From Streptomyces sp. 130 (lineage in GTDB: Bacteria; Actinomycetota; Actinomycetes; Streptomycetales; Streptomycetaceae): 57,584 nt of DNA. This document shows positions 1 to 8,116 of the stretch, piece by piece; position 1 is the stretch's first letter, and each line of letters starts with the position of its first letter. Where the stretch lies: the NCBI RefSeq assembly GCF_007096885.1, contig NZ_VJNO01000043.1, positions 1 to 57,584 of the forward strand, read 5' to 3'. Below the pieces are notes generated by a model. It made no database searches. It was not told where the DNA came from and worked only from the letters and a program-made list of their open reading frames with translations. The position numbers and the translations under genes were made by a program.

Positions 1-205
1 CCTCGGCTGCGCCGCGGCGGGCCCCTCCGCTTCGCTCCGGGGCCGGGGGTCTTTCCGCTCCGCTCCAAGACCCCAGTGAACGGGTGCCGCTTCGCGGCAC
101 CCTGACGTTCCGCTACGCGGAACGAAGGGGGCTCCGCTTCGCTCCACCCCGGCCCCTCCGGCTTCGCCTCCAGGACCAGAAGCAGCCCGCTGACGCGGGC
201 TGGGC
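1..205. repeat. Palindrome-rich terminal tract
   Basis: Dense short inverted repeats with small loops: 82-102 (9-bp arms, loop TTC), 107-123 (7-bp arms, loop TAC), 184-201 (7-bp arms), and a longer pairing between GGGGTCTT near 46 and AAGACCCC near 67. The motif CCGCTTCGCTCC recurs several times. Such packed palindromes are typical of Streptomyces telomere-proximal DNA, but similar hairpins also occur between ordinary genes. No coding frame is convincing here. Confidence 0.6.
184..201 (-). terminator. Hairpin downstream of small minus-strand gene
   Basis: AGCCCGC and GCGGGCT form a perfect 7-bp stem around TGAC. It lies 24 bp past the stop of the minus-strand gene at 225-428, so it probably ends that transcript. 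No T-run follows, which is usual for Streptomyces terminators. Confidence 0.5.
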
Positions 206-224
206 TGGCTACAGGGGTGGGGCT

Positions 225-428
225 CTAGCGGATGGTGTTGAGGAGTGACATGGCTGTTTCGAGATCTACTGCCCGATCTCCTGTCCCTTCGACGGCGGCG
301 ATGAACTTGTCGAGTTGGGCAGGGGCCATCTGGTGCGCCAGGCCCTCCCGGAGCTGCATGGTGTCGAAGTGGGCGTCCTGGTCGTGCCCGTAGAGATCGG
401 CCAGGAGTTCTTGGGATGTGGGTTCCAT
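225..428 (-). CDS. Small acidic protein, unknown function (67 aa)
   Basis: Begins MEPTSQELLADLYGHDQ and ends SLLNTIR. The composition is soluble and mildly acidic, with helical character and no membrane segment. The ATG at 428 is preceded by AAGGAA at suitable spacing, which supports this start. It is divergent from the plus-strand gene at 587, and the shared intergenic space contains a perfect 13-bp dyad (485-513), so the two may share an operator. I do not recognise the family. Confidence 0.55.
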   Translation of the reverse strand: MEPTSQELLADLYGHDQDAHFDTMQLREGLAHQMAPAQLDKFIAAVEGTGDRAVDLETAMSLLNTIR

Positions 429-484
429 GAGCGTTCCTTCTATCCGCGGGCGGTGCGGGTCACTCGCATGTGTCGAGTTCAGCC

Positions 485-513
485 TACATGTGCATCAACC
501 TGATGCACATGTA
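485..513. promoter_or_regulatory. Perfect 13-bp dyad, candidate operator
   Basis: TACATGTGCATCA and TGATGCACATGTA are exact reverse complements separated by ACC. The dyad sits between divergent genes starting at 428 (minus) and about 587 (plus). It is AT-richer than its surroundings, and such symmetry fits a dimeric repressor site better than a terminator. I saw no second full copy in the window. Confidence 0.6.
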
Positions 514-586
514 CCGTTGGCGAAAGCATGGGACACTATCCAATCACCCGGCAAGCTTCCTGGAATTCCGAGAGGAACAACCGCAG

Positions 587-1015
587 ATGACCGGTCACCA
601 CGAATCTACCGGACCCGATCCCGCGCTGAGCAGCGATTCCGTGCGCCGGGTCGGTCAGTACCAGACGGCGGGCGTCAACGCCCGGCTCCGGCTGTTCGCG
701 CTCCTGGGTGCGCAGGGCGTGCCCGCGAGCGAGGCGGACGACCTGGTAGCCGCGCTGGGGACCCGGGCGGTCGCTGGGGCACAGAGCGAGGTGGTCGAGC
801 TGAACGCGTTAGCGCCGGCCTCAAGGTCCGCGGTTCGCGGATGGCTGGGACGGGGGCGTGAGGGTCGTGAGCCGGGCAGGGTTGGCCAGCACCCGGATTC
901 GAACCGGGGTTTCCGCATCGGGGCGAACCCGAGTGCGGTGTCCTGGGCCGCTAGACGACGCGTGGCCGCGCACAGCGTATCCGCACTCATGCCGACAATG
1001 CCCCTCCTTTTGTAA
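587..1015 (+). CDS. Hypothetical protein running antisense through a tRNA-like sequence (142 aa)
   Basis: The preferred start is the ATG at 587, with a purine-rich stretch (GAGAGG) upstream; the frame is open from 470. Roughly the first 85 residues (MTGHHESTGPD to about ASRSAVRGW) have normal coding character and contain GVPASEADDLVAALGTRAVA. The tail from about residue 100 (HPDSNRGFRI) is the usual signature of translating the opposite strand of a tRNA T-arm. The C-terminus is therefore probably not native and the gene has likely lost its true 3' end. The function is unknown. Confidence 0.4.
   Translation: MTGHHESTGPDPALSSDSVRRVGQYQTAGVNARLRLFALLGAQGVPASEADDLVAALGTRAVAGAQSEVVELNALAPASRSAVRGWLGRGREGREPGRVGQHPDSNRGFRIGANPSAVSWAARRRVAAHSVSALMPTMPLLL
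883..967 (-). pseudogene. tRNA-Glu-like pseudogene with hairpin insert in the anticodon loop
   Basis: On the minus strand there is a tRNA-Glu-type D-arm (GTCTAGCGGCCCAGGAC) and a perfect 5-bp T-stem, CCCGG-TTCGAAT-CCGGG. The anticodon stem is 5 bp, CCGCA/TGCGG. The loop should be 7 nt but is 16 nt (CTCGGGTTCGCCCCGA) and folds into its own TCGGG/CCCGA stem. The acceptor pairs only over 5 bp (GGCCA/TGGCC) with two mismatches below. It therefore cannot be a standard elongator tRNA and is either a decayed tRNA-Glu or a tRNA-like element. Confidence 0.55.
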
Positions 1016-1017
1016 GG

Positions 1018-1272
1018 GATGTTCCGCTCACGCGCCCGCACACCACGGCGCGCCGCCAGGTCCTGGAGGCGCTGGGCGAGGCCGGCGGTCTGTGCACGGC
1101 CCGGACGCGGAACGCGGACAGGAACGTCGTCGTGTGCACGCTCGATGCCGGTCACTACGACCCGGACAACATGCCGCCCTTCAAGAACGGGGAACCGGGC
1201 GGCTGGCAGAAGGCCGGCGGGCAGATCTGGAACGACTCGGGCGCGGCCTGCATTCCGCACGCGGCCCTCTGA
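1018..1272 (+). pseudogene. Small conserved-type ORF lacking a start (remnant)
   Basis: The frame reads RRQVLEALGEAGGLCTARTR, later NVVVCTLDAGHYDPDNMP, then KNGEPGGWQKAGGQIWND, ending ACIPHAAL and a stop at 1270-1272. This is clearly protein-like, with Cys, Trp and His positions expected of a real fold. No start codon lies close upstream in frame, so the 5' end is missing. It is just upstream of the helicase gene in a different frame. The family is unknown to me. Confidence 0.45.
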
Positions 1273-1309
1273 AAAGACCACACGAATTCAGCGCTCGGGG
1301 AGACACGGA

Positions 1310-4009
1310 ATGTCAGCGATTCGGCTCAAGGAACACCAGGTAGATCAGCGGTCCGCGTTTCGTAGGTGGGTGGGATTCCGTGCAAGGTCATCTGTGCCCC
1401 CGCAGGGTGCCCGGGGCACGATCGTGTCAGCAACCGGGTCCGGGAAGACGATCACGGCCGCCGCGTGCGCGCTGGAGTCGTTCGCGGACGGCCGGATCCT
1501 CGTGACCGTGCCCACCCTGGACCTGCTCGCGCAGACCGCCCAGGCGTGGAGGGCGGTGGGCCACCGGACCCCGATGGTCGCGGTGTGCTCGCTGGAGAAC
1601 GACCCGGTCCTGAACGAGCTGGGCGTGCGCACCACCACGAACCCGGTCCAGCTCGCCCTGTGGGCGGGGCACGGGCCCACGGTCGTGTTCGCCACGTACG
1701 CATCTCTCGTGGACCGCGAGGACATCACCGCACCGATGGGCCAGCGGAAGGTTCGTGGGCCACTGGAGGCCGCTCTGGCGGGCGGAGAGCGCCTCTACGG
1801 CCAGCGCATGGACGCCTTCGACCTCGCGATCGTGGATGAGGCCCACGGCACCGCCGGTGATCTTGGCCGTCCGTGGGCGGCGATCCACAACAACCAGCGG
1901 ATCCCGGCGGACTTCCGGTTGTACCTGACCGCGACCCCGCGCATTCTCGCCGCGGCCCGCCCGCAGAAGGGCGCGGACGGCCAGGAGGCGGAGATCGCGA
2001 CCATGGCCGACGACCCGAACGGCACGTACGGCGCGTGGCTCGCGGAGCTCGGGCTGGCGGAGGCGATCGAGCGGGAAATCCTCGCCGGGTTCGAGATCGA
2101 CGTCCTGGAGATCCGCGACCCCTCCCCCATCCTCGGCGAGACGGAGGAAGCCCAGCGCGGCCGGCGCCTGGCCCTGTTGCAGACCGCCCTCCTGGAGCAC
2201 GCCGCCGCGTACAACCTGCGTACGGTCATGACCTTCCACCAGAAGGTGGAGGAAGCCGCGGCCTTCGCGGAGAAGCTGCCCGAGACCGCTGCCGAGCTGT
2301 ACGTCAACGTCAACGATGCTTCCGACGCCGACCTGGCCGCCGCCGACGCTCTGCCGAAGTCCTCGATCGACGCCAAGTTCTACGAGCTGGAGGCTGGGCG
2401 TCACGTCCCGCCGGACCGGGTCTGGTCGGCGTGGCTGTGTGGCGAGCACCTCGTCGCCGAGCGCCGCGAGGTCCTGCGGCAGTTCGCCAACGGCATCGAC
2501 ACTGCCGGGCGCAGGGTGCACCGCGCCTTCCTCGCCAGCTGCCGCGTCCTCGGCGAGGGCATCGACATCACCGGCGAGCGGGGCGTCGACTCCATCTGCT
2601 TCGCCGACACCCGCGGCTCGCAGGTCGAGATCGTGCAGAACATCGGCCGCGCGCTCCGGCTCAACCGCGACGGCTCCACCAAGGTGGCCAGGATCATCGT
2701 GCCGGTGTTCCTGGAGCCCGGCGAGGACCCGACGGACATGGTCGCCAGCGCCAGCTTCAAGCCGCTCGTAGCCGTCCTCCAGGGCCTGCGTTCGCATGAC
2801 GAACGTCTGGTCGAGCAGCTCGCCTCCAGGGCGCTCACGAGCGGGAAGCGCAAGGTGCACGTCCGGCGTGACGAGGAGGGGCGGATCGTCGGGGCCGGCG
2901 GCGAGGGCGAGGACCAGGAGGAGGACGACGACACCCAGGCCACCGCCGAAGCCGCCCTGCTGCACTTCTCCAGCCCGCGCGACGCGGCGACGATCGCGGC
3001 GTTCCTGCGGACCCGGGTGTACCGGCCGGAGTCGCTGGTGTGGCTGGAGGGCTACCAGGCCCTGCTCCGGTGGCGGAAGGAGAACGAGATCACCGGCCTC
3101 TACGCCGTGCCGTACGACACCGAGGTCGAGGTCGGCATCACGAAGGACTTCCCGCTCGGGCGATGGGTCCACCAGCAGCGCAAGGCGCTGCGGGCCGGGA
3201 AGCTGGAAGACCGGCGCAAAAAGCTACTGGACGCCCCGGAGGCCGGGATGGTCTGGGAGCCCGGCGAGGAAGCGTGGGAGGCCAAGCTCGCCGTGCTCCG
3301 GTCCTACCGGCGGGCCATGGGGCACCTCGCACCGCGTCAGGACGCGGTATGGGGCGAAGGCGAGACGATGGTGCCCATCGGCCAGCACATGGCCAACCTC
3401 CGCAGGAAGGGCGGCCTCGGCAAGAACCCGCAGCGGGCCGCCGCCCGCGCGCAGCAGCTCACCGAGATCGACCCGGACTGGAACTGCCCCTGGCCCCTGA
3501 ACTGGCAACGCCACTACCAGGTGCTCGCCGACCTGCTCGACGCCGACGGTGTCCTGCCCTCCATCGCGCCGGGCGTAATCTTCGAGGGCGACGACATCGG
3601 GCGGTGGCTCCAGCAGCAGAAACAGCCGGCCACCTGGGCGCAGCTGACGCCCGAGCAGCAGGAGCGGCTGTCCACGCTGGGCATCACACCCGCTGAGGCG
3701 CCGACTCCCGCACCGGCCACCAAGGGTGCGAAGAAGGACCAGGGCAAGGCGCAGCAGGCGTTCCAGCGCGGCCTGGCGGCCCTCGCACAGTGGGTGGAAA
3801 GGGAAGGCGCCCACCGGCCGGTGCCAAGGGGCCACAGCGAGCAGATCGCAGTCGACGGCGCGACCGAGCCGGTGACCGTAAAGCTGGGCGTATGGCTCTC
3901 CAACACCCGCGCACGCCGCGACCGGCTGGACGCCGAACAGCTCGCCGCACTCGCCGAACTCGGCGTCGCGTGGGCCGACGCCGTCCCGGCCACCGAGGCC
4001 GCCCGATAA
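1310..4009 (+). CDS. ttrA-like: Telomere-associated (TtrA-like) DEAH helicase with HA domains (899 aa)
   Basis: Superfamily 2 helicase. Walker A SATGSGKT is at about residues 39-46, DEAH at about 176-179, the SAT-type motif LYLTATP near 205 and motif VI QNIGRALRLN near 443. After an acidic linker (GEGEDQEEDDD), tandem helicase-associated (HA) repeats fill the C-terminal third, rich in W and in patterns such as PIGQHMANLRRKGG and KLGVWLSNTRARRD. ATG 1310 follows GGGGAGAC; the frame is open from 1019, but that extension is low-complexity Arg-rich. Helicases of this architecture sit next to Streptomyces telomeres (TtrA), where they are linked to conjugal transfer of linear ends. The gene is intact and ends before a very strong hairpin. 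Confidence 0.85.
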   Translation: MSAIRLKEHQVDQRSAFRRWVGFRARSSVPPQGARGTIVSATGSGKTITAAACALESFADGRILVTVPTLDLLAQTAQAWRAVGHRTPMVAVCSLENDPVLNELGVRTTTNPVQLALWAGHGPTVVFATYASLVDREDITAPMGQRKVRGPLEAALAGGERLYGQRMDAFDLAIVDEAHGTAGDLGRPWAAIHNNQRIPADFRLYLTATPRILAAARPQKGADGQEAEIATMADDPNGTYGAWLAELGLAEAIEREILAGFEIDVLEIRDPSPILGETEEAQRGRRLALLQTALLEHAAAYNLRTVMTFHQKVEEAAAFAEKLPETAAELYVNVNDASDADLAAADALPKSSIDAKFYELEAGRHVPPDRVWSAWLCGEHLVAERREVLRQFANGIDTAGRRVHRAFLASCRVLGEGIDITGERGVDSICFADTRGSQVEIVQNIGRALRLNRDGSTKVARIIVPVFLEPGEDPTDMVASASFKPLVAVLQGLRSHDERLVEQLASRALTSGKRKVHVRRDEEGRIVGAGGEGEDQEEDDDTQATAEAALLHFSSPRDAATIAAFLRTRVYRPESLVWLEGYQALLRWRKENEITGLYAVPYDTEVEVGITKDFPLGRWVHQQRKALRAGKLEDRRKKLLDAPEAGMVWEPGEEAWEAKLAVLRSYRRAMGHLAPRQDAVWGEGETMVPIGQHMANLRRKGGLGKNPQRAAARAQQLTEIDPDWNCPWPLNWQRHYQVLADLLDADGVLPSIAPGVIFEGDDIGRWLQQQKQPATWAQLTPEQQERLSTLGITPAEAPTPAPATKGAKKDQGKAQQAFQRGLAALAQWVEREGAHRPVPRGHSEQIAVDGATEPVTVKLGVWLSNTRARRDRLDAEQLAALAELGVAWADAVPATEAAR

Positions 4010-4025
4010 GCCCCTGCTGCCCTCT

Positions 4026-4077
4026 GCTCCGCCATGAGCACCCCGGACCTTCGAGTCCGGGGTGCTCATGGCGGAGC
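4026..4077 (+). terminator. Perfect 23-bp hairpin after the helicase gene
   Basis: Arms 4026-4048 and 4055-4077 are exact reverse complements with a 6-nt loop (CTTCGA). It starts 17 bp after the helicase stop. The stem is unusually long and symmetrical, so it would work in both orientations. Confidence 0.8.
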
Positions 4078-4129
4078 CGGCCGTCCGGTCGCCTGACGCC
4101 CGCGTCCCACGCCTGTTCACCGAAACGGG

Positions 4130-4159
4130 GAAGCCTCCGGGATCCTTCCCGGAGGCTTC
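4130..4159. terminator. Second perfect hairpin (13-bp arms)
   Basis: GAAGCCTCCGGGA and TCCCGGAGGCTTC pair around TCCT. It lies about 50 bp beyond the first hairpin and adds insulation between the helicase gene and the AT-richer island that follows. No gene is evident in the rest of 4160-4490. Confidence 0.65.
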
Positions 4160-4490
4160 GTCGTCCGTGCGCTCAGCCTTGTCCGCGTGGTACGAGGCTC
4201 ACATGGGCCGGCGGGCTGGACGGGGCCGCGGGCTGCGGGGCGCGGGACCAGCCATGGGCGTGCATGGTCTCTTCCTCCTAGTCCTCGAACAGCTGGGGCA
4301 GCGCCCCGGGGCTGCGGTCGGCTTCCGGTGCCGCTGGATGAACGCGCGGGCTGCAGGGCGGCGGGTGTCGCAGGCCGCACAGACTGACTGGCAGGTAGGA
4401 GCGCTCTGTGCGGGATGGTGGATGCCGCGCGTTCAGGATTGCCAACGCTGGCAGCAGTGTCCGCAACACCCCTGCTCGGGTGGTTCAACG

Positions 4491-6302
4491 GTGCTTAAAT
4501 ATGTCAATGCGATCATCCACCCACCACCAAGCAATCATAAAAAAAGTGTCGGGTACTTTACGTACACGATTGGCTACGAAAAGCGAATAGGGGTCCGAGA
4601 AGTCGCCAATAAGCTCCTAAAGAAGGAGATAGCTGAAACTGCCTGCTTGCCGGGCGATACGGAAGTTTCACTTTCGCCGCGGTTCTCCGACATTGCCCGA
4701 CTAATGGAAACCGTTGAGCGCTGGCACTCGTTCTCTTCGGCCGTCCGCAGAGGAAGGCGAATTCGTTGGGCAATGAGGCATGTCACGCACGCCGTAAGGC
4801 ATCCGAGGATCACATTGTTTGCGGATAGTGGCGACTTGGAAGAGTCATTGGCGAGGATGAATGAATCCTCGAACATGTTGACTGGCGCTGTCGTGGGCGT
4901 GCAATTCACCAATGCCGTCCAGAGCGCTGTAGAGCGAGACCTGTACCGCCCTGGCTATCTGCATGATGAACCGTATATACGGTTGCATCTCCGAGGCGTG
5001 AGAGTTTGGCTGTCAATTCTTGCGGGTGGGGAGGCCAGGTCCCAGTCAGATAATTCGAATCCACAATGGGTGGAGGTAACCGCCCTAATTCACAAATCCG
5101 GCGTAGTGCAGTTCACGTTCGCGGTCGACTTCCCAGATAATCTCACCGCAGAGGACTTCACTAAAATGCAGTTCGGTGCGTCCCCTATTATCGCCAGCGT
5201 CGAACTTCCGGAGGCTGTTCTCACGCAAACCAAAGGGTGGAGCGATTTGGCACTGTCGCTACCGGGCGAGTGGGTCCACCAAGTGCGTGCCGGTACGCGC
5301 TGGCGTCGAGTCTTCTTCCCTGAGGCGATTTCTCTCACCGAGATATTTGAGCTTTACCTGGAAGCATTCAGTTCCGCGGCGAGCGTCGGTACGGGGACGG
5401 ATTGGATGTGCCACCCTTGCTGCTTCGTTGAAGAGATCGCTTGTTGCTCAGACGAGTCTACGTTTAGGGAGACTCACCCAGAGGAATTTGCCTACATGGT
5501 CACGCGGCATCGTACGCAAAGGCGTGGCGGTGGCCGGGGGGATTCCATGAACTCCATCATGCCCCCGGATACATCACTGAGTATGGACTGTTCTGTATTC
5601 ATGGGCGGAGACAAGGGGCTCATTGTTAATTGGCCTGGCTTTGGCAGGTCAAATGGGTACGCAAGTCACCTGAATCACATCTTGGTGGCGGAGTCCGCCC
5701 TACTTCAGTTCTGGCAAATACGAGAGATCAACTGGCGAATCGTCAATAGTACCGGAAGTTTGCGGTCGATAGCTTCAGTCCAAGAAGACGCAATCTTCGG
5801 GCTGCGGGAGTATCGGGAGTCGCCTCTGCTGTACGGAACCGCAGTTGACGTCGCTAAGTACCTGCTTGAGAAATGGCGAGCAGACTCCCTTTATGGGTAC
5901 GCTATCGAAAGTCTTGATCAATTGCAGCAATTTGTATCGACGGCAGAATCGCAGCGTGCTGCTAACCGCGCGAATGCCCTCGCTGCGGCGGCTGTGTTGG
6001 CTACCGCCGTACTCGGCATGCCTGCGATTGATGAAACTTTCACGGCCATAACAGAGATTCCTGATTCGGGAGTCGCGGGATGGACTGCAGGGCCCCTCAA
6101 AGGCATCGCGGAAAGCGGATCCGCCGGAGTATGGTTCGCTTATCTGGTGTTGCTTTCTGTGGTGGCCATAATTGCGGTCATGCGCCAACGCAGGAGAGTG
6201 CGACGAATAAAGGGAAAGCGCCGGAAAAAGGTCGGAATAGTGTGGCCGCTGGGTAGCTTGCGTGTGACTCTTACGGATGAAGAGGGGAATAGGAGGAGGT
6301 AG
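4491..6302 (+). CDS. Orphan protein with two C-terminal membrane segments in an AT-richer island (603 aa)
   Basis: A long soluble N-terminal part, with Cys-rich DWMCHPCCFVEEIACC near residues 305-320, is followed by a short coil (YAIESLDQLQQFVSTAESQ). Two hydrophobic segments come next (about 500-520 and 545-567), then a basic tail (RQRRRVRRIKGKRRKK). Coil plus two adjacent C-terminal TM helices resembles CorA-like proteins, and LGMP follows TM1 where CorA has GMN, but overall similarity is not established. Codon use is much more AT-rich than the neighbours, which suggests recent transfer. The frame is open from 4062; GTG 4491 is the first plausible start near the composition change, with a weak ribosome site, so the start is uncertain. 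The function is unknown. Confidence 0.55.
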   Translation: MLKYVNAIIHPPPSNHKKSVGYFTYTIGYEKRIGVREVANKLLKKEIAETACLPGDTEVSLSPRFSDIARLMETVERWHSFSSAVRRGRRIRWAMRHVTHAVRHPRITLFADSGDLEESLARMNESSNMLTGAVVGVQFTNAVQSAVERDLYRPGYLHDEPYIRLHLRGVRVWLSILAGGEARSQSDNSNPQWVEVTALIHKSGVVQFTFAVDFPDNLTAEDFTKMQFGASPIIASVELPEAVLTQTKGWSDLALSLPGEWVHQVRAGTRWRRVFFPEAISLTEIFELYLEAFSSAASVGTGTDWMCHPCCFVEEIACCSDESTFRETHPEEFAYMVTRHRTQRRGGGRGDSMNSIMPPDTSLSMDCSVFMGGDKGLIVNWPGFGRSNGYASHLNHILVAESALLQFWQIREINWRIVNSTGSLRSIASVQEDAIFGLREYRESPLLYGTAVDVAKYLLEKWRADSLYGYAIESLDQLQQFVSTAESQRAANRANALAAAAVLATAVLGMPAIDETFTAITEIPDSGVAGWTAGPLKGIAESGSAGVWFAYLVLLSVVAIIAVMRQRRRVRRIKGKRRKKVGIVWPLGSLRVTLTDEEGNRRR

Positions 6303-6520
6303 TGGAGCGCCGTCCGCATTTCCGTACAGGCAGGGCGCTAAGGGCTGTCCCGACGGTAGCCGCGGCCGGGCCCCGCCGTCCCTTTCCGTGCTCCTCCATG
6401 GCCGGGCGTGCGCCCGTGCTGTCGGGCCTTGTGGCGCTAGCCAGCAGCGAACCCACGGCGTCGGGGCAGCGAGAACGGCGGATGGGCGGACTGGGTGGGC
6501 ACTGAAGCGGGCATCTACGG

Positions 6521-7090
6521 ATGGCGATGTGGGTAATCGCTGACCCGCGCTCGGTGCTGCGCGCCGAGATCCGCTCCTTCGAGCGCACCCGCGACATCCT
6601 CACCGTCCCAGGTCGTCGACTGGTTGTGCTGCACTCGGCGGAGCCGTTGCTGATCCTGGGCGACAGCGGCGTGGCGTTGCGCCGCAAGGACGGCACGCTC
6701 TGTCTCACTCCCCCGCTGCTGCCCGAGACGGTCGAGATCTTCGCTCCGCTTTCGCCGACGTGCCTGCTCATCTCCACACCACGGGCGCACTACCGGCCGC
6801 ACCAAGGCCTCACTCGCGGGATCGCCGCCAAGGCCAACGCCGAGGCAGCCGCCTGGTGCCGGGAGGCCGTCTACCGACTCCCGCCCATGCTCTGGCCTGG
6901 TCGGCTGCGACTGGCCCATACCCCGTTGGAGGTCCGGCCGCCGCGGCTGACAGCGGTACCCACCCAGCAGCAGCCCGGCCCCGCACCGGCCCATCCCGAG
7001 ATCCGCAGCAACGAACTGCGCGACCTCCTGGACCAGCTCTCCCACCCGCCCGCAGGCCCGCCACCGGTCCCGGAACGGGGCCGCTCGTAG
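6521..7090 (+). CDS. DUF4238-like protein, probably N-terminally truncated (189 aa)
   Basis: The core LLILGDSGVALRRKDG, then ETVEIFAPLSPTCLLIST and KANAEAAAWCREAVYRLP, resembles the C-terminal half of DUF4238 proteins (data-to-keep strand, then an Asn/Ala helix ending in Y/F). The family is normally about 250-300 aa; here the N-terminal helical half is missing. ATG 6521 has no clear ribosome site, and upstream frames do not restore the missing part. The truncation lies just right of the AT-rich island. The molecular function of the family is unknown to me. Confidence 0.5.
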   Translation: MAMWVIADPRSVLRAEIRSFERTRDILTVPGRRLVVLHSAEPLLILGDSGVALRRKDGTLCLTPPLLPETVEIFAPLSPTCLLISTPRAHYRPHQGLTRGIAAKANAEAAAWCREAVYRLPPMLWPGRLRLAHTPLEVRPPRLTAVPTQQQPGPAPAHPEIRSNELRDLLDQLSHPPAGPPPVPERGRS

Positions 7091-7144
7091 AGGGTGGAGA
7101 TGCTGGCCACCGCGCTCCGTGCGGCGTAGGTGGTAGAACCGAGC

Positions 7145-7678
7145 ATGGACCTGATCACTTCTGGTGTGGCAACGGCAGGCATCAAGGCGGCTGGTGGTCC
7201 GCTCGGTGCCCTGATGGGCCGCTACCGGCCCGCGGGGGTGCCCCGGCTCGGCAGCAGGGAGGACCGGGCAGGCGCGTACCGGCGGATGTTGGACGCCTCG
7301 ACCCGTTCCTTCGCTCACAGCTACCAGTTCGCCAATCTGCGCCGGGAAGCCGGACGGGCTTCGCACAAGCTGCTCGTGGCGCAGATGCCCGCGATGTGGG
7401 AGATAAGCAGCGACCTGATCAGTGCGCTCAACGGTGTTCGCCTGTGCGGCAGTGTTCAGGTCATTGCTGCCGCCGAGAATCTGGTCGCGGCCGCCGGGGA
7501 CCTGGATCTGAACGAGCGGAAGGCGAATCGCTTCCAGTTGCAGGCCGAAGCGGTGGTTGACGCACAGAAGACGTTCCTGGACACCTGCCGGGAAGAGCTC
7601 TCCTACAACGCCCGCTGGTACCAGTTCCTGCGCAAGCGCAAGGAGAAGCGCTTCCTCCGACAGCTCACCGCCGGCTGA
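7145..7678 (+). CDS. Helical hypothetical protein with a broken paralogue at 19.2-19.7 kb (177 aa)
   Basis: Starts MDLITSGVATAGIKAAGGPL with a short Gly/Ala hydrophobic N-terminus. It continues with GRYRPAGVPRLGSREDRAG, a long helical middle and a basic C-terminus ending RKRKEKRFLRQLTAG. The family is unknown to me. A second copy of the same family is present at 19156-19713 but is frameshifted and internally inverted, which shows the family is duplicated on this arm. The gene ends about 115 bp before the mIHF remnant. Confidence 0.65.
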   Translation: MDLITSGVATAGIKAAGGPLGALMGRYRPAGVPRLGSREDRAGAYRRMLDASTRSFAHSYQFANLRREAGRASHKLLVAQMPAMWEISSDLISALNGVRLCGSVQVIAAAENLVAAAGDLDLNERKANRFQLQAEAVVDAQKTFLDTCREELSYNARWYQFLRKRKEKRFLRQLTAG

Positions 7679-7794
7679 CCGCGCCTGTCCTTCTTGAGCC
7701 TGCGGTTGCCAGTGACCAGACCAGGAACCACACCATCCTGACGGGAAGTGGTTCTGTCGTTCATGATGAGACGCCCGAACGACGAAGGAGCGCC

Positions 7795-8116
7795 ATGCCG
7801 ACCCCTCTCCCCGCCCTGACCGGCTGAGCAGCGAGCAGAAGCGCTCGCGAAGGCCGGCCGGGTCCGCAAGGAGCGCAGCGAGATGCTCGCGGCGCTGAAG
7901 GCTGGACGTCTTTCGCTCCTCGACGTCCTCGACCGCGACGACGACACCGCCCGGCAGACCCGCGCTCTTCACCTTCTGCAGTCCCTCCCCGGCATCGGCA
8001 CGGTGAAGGCGCGCCGTCATCTCGTAGACCTCGGCATCTCGGAGACGAGGAGGGTCCAGGGTCTTGGAGAACGGCAGCGCGCCCGCCTGATCGAGCTGTT
8101 CCCGCCGCGAACCTGA
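7795..8116 (+). pseudogene. Actinobacterial integration host factor (mIHF/sIHF) paralogue with one-base frameshift
   Basis: ATG 7795 has an excellent ribosome site (GAAGGAG) and reads MPTPLPALT, then hits TGA. Removing one base near 7818-7823 (GACCGG) continues as AEQRAEALAKAGRVRKERSE. The intact frame then gives SLLDVLDRDDD, LLQSLPGIGTVKARRHL and LGISETRRVQGLGERQR. The restored length is 105 aa, the normal size of actinobacterial IHF, and SLPGIG...ARR...LGI..SRRVRGLG is its signature. mIHF is a nucleoid-associated DNA-bending protein. The frame from ATG 7883 could still give a 77-aa product that keeps the DNA-binding core. Confidence 0.75.

Noticed and set aside
1427..3172. 581-aa minus-strand open frame opposite the helicase gene
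   Set aside because: It is antisense to the conserved helicase motifs and has the Gly/Arg/Val/Asp-heavy composition of a GC-rich shadow frame.
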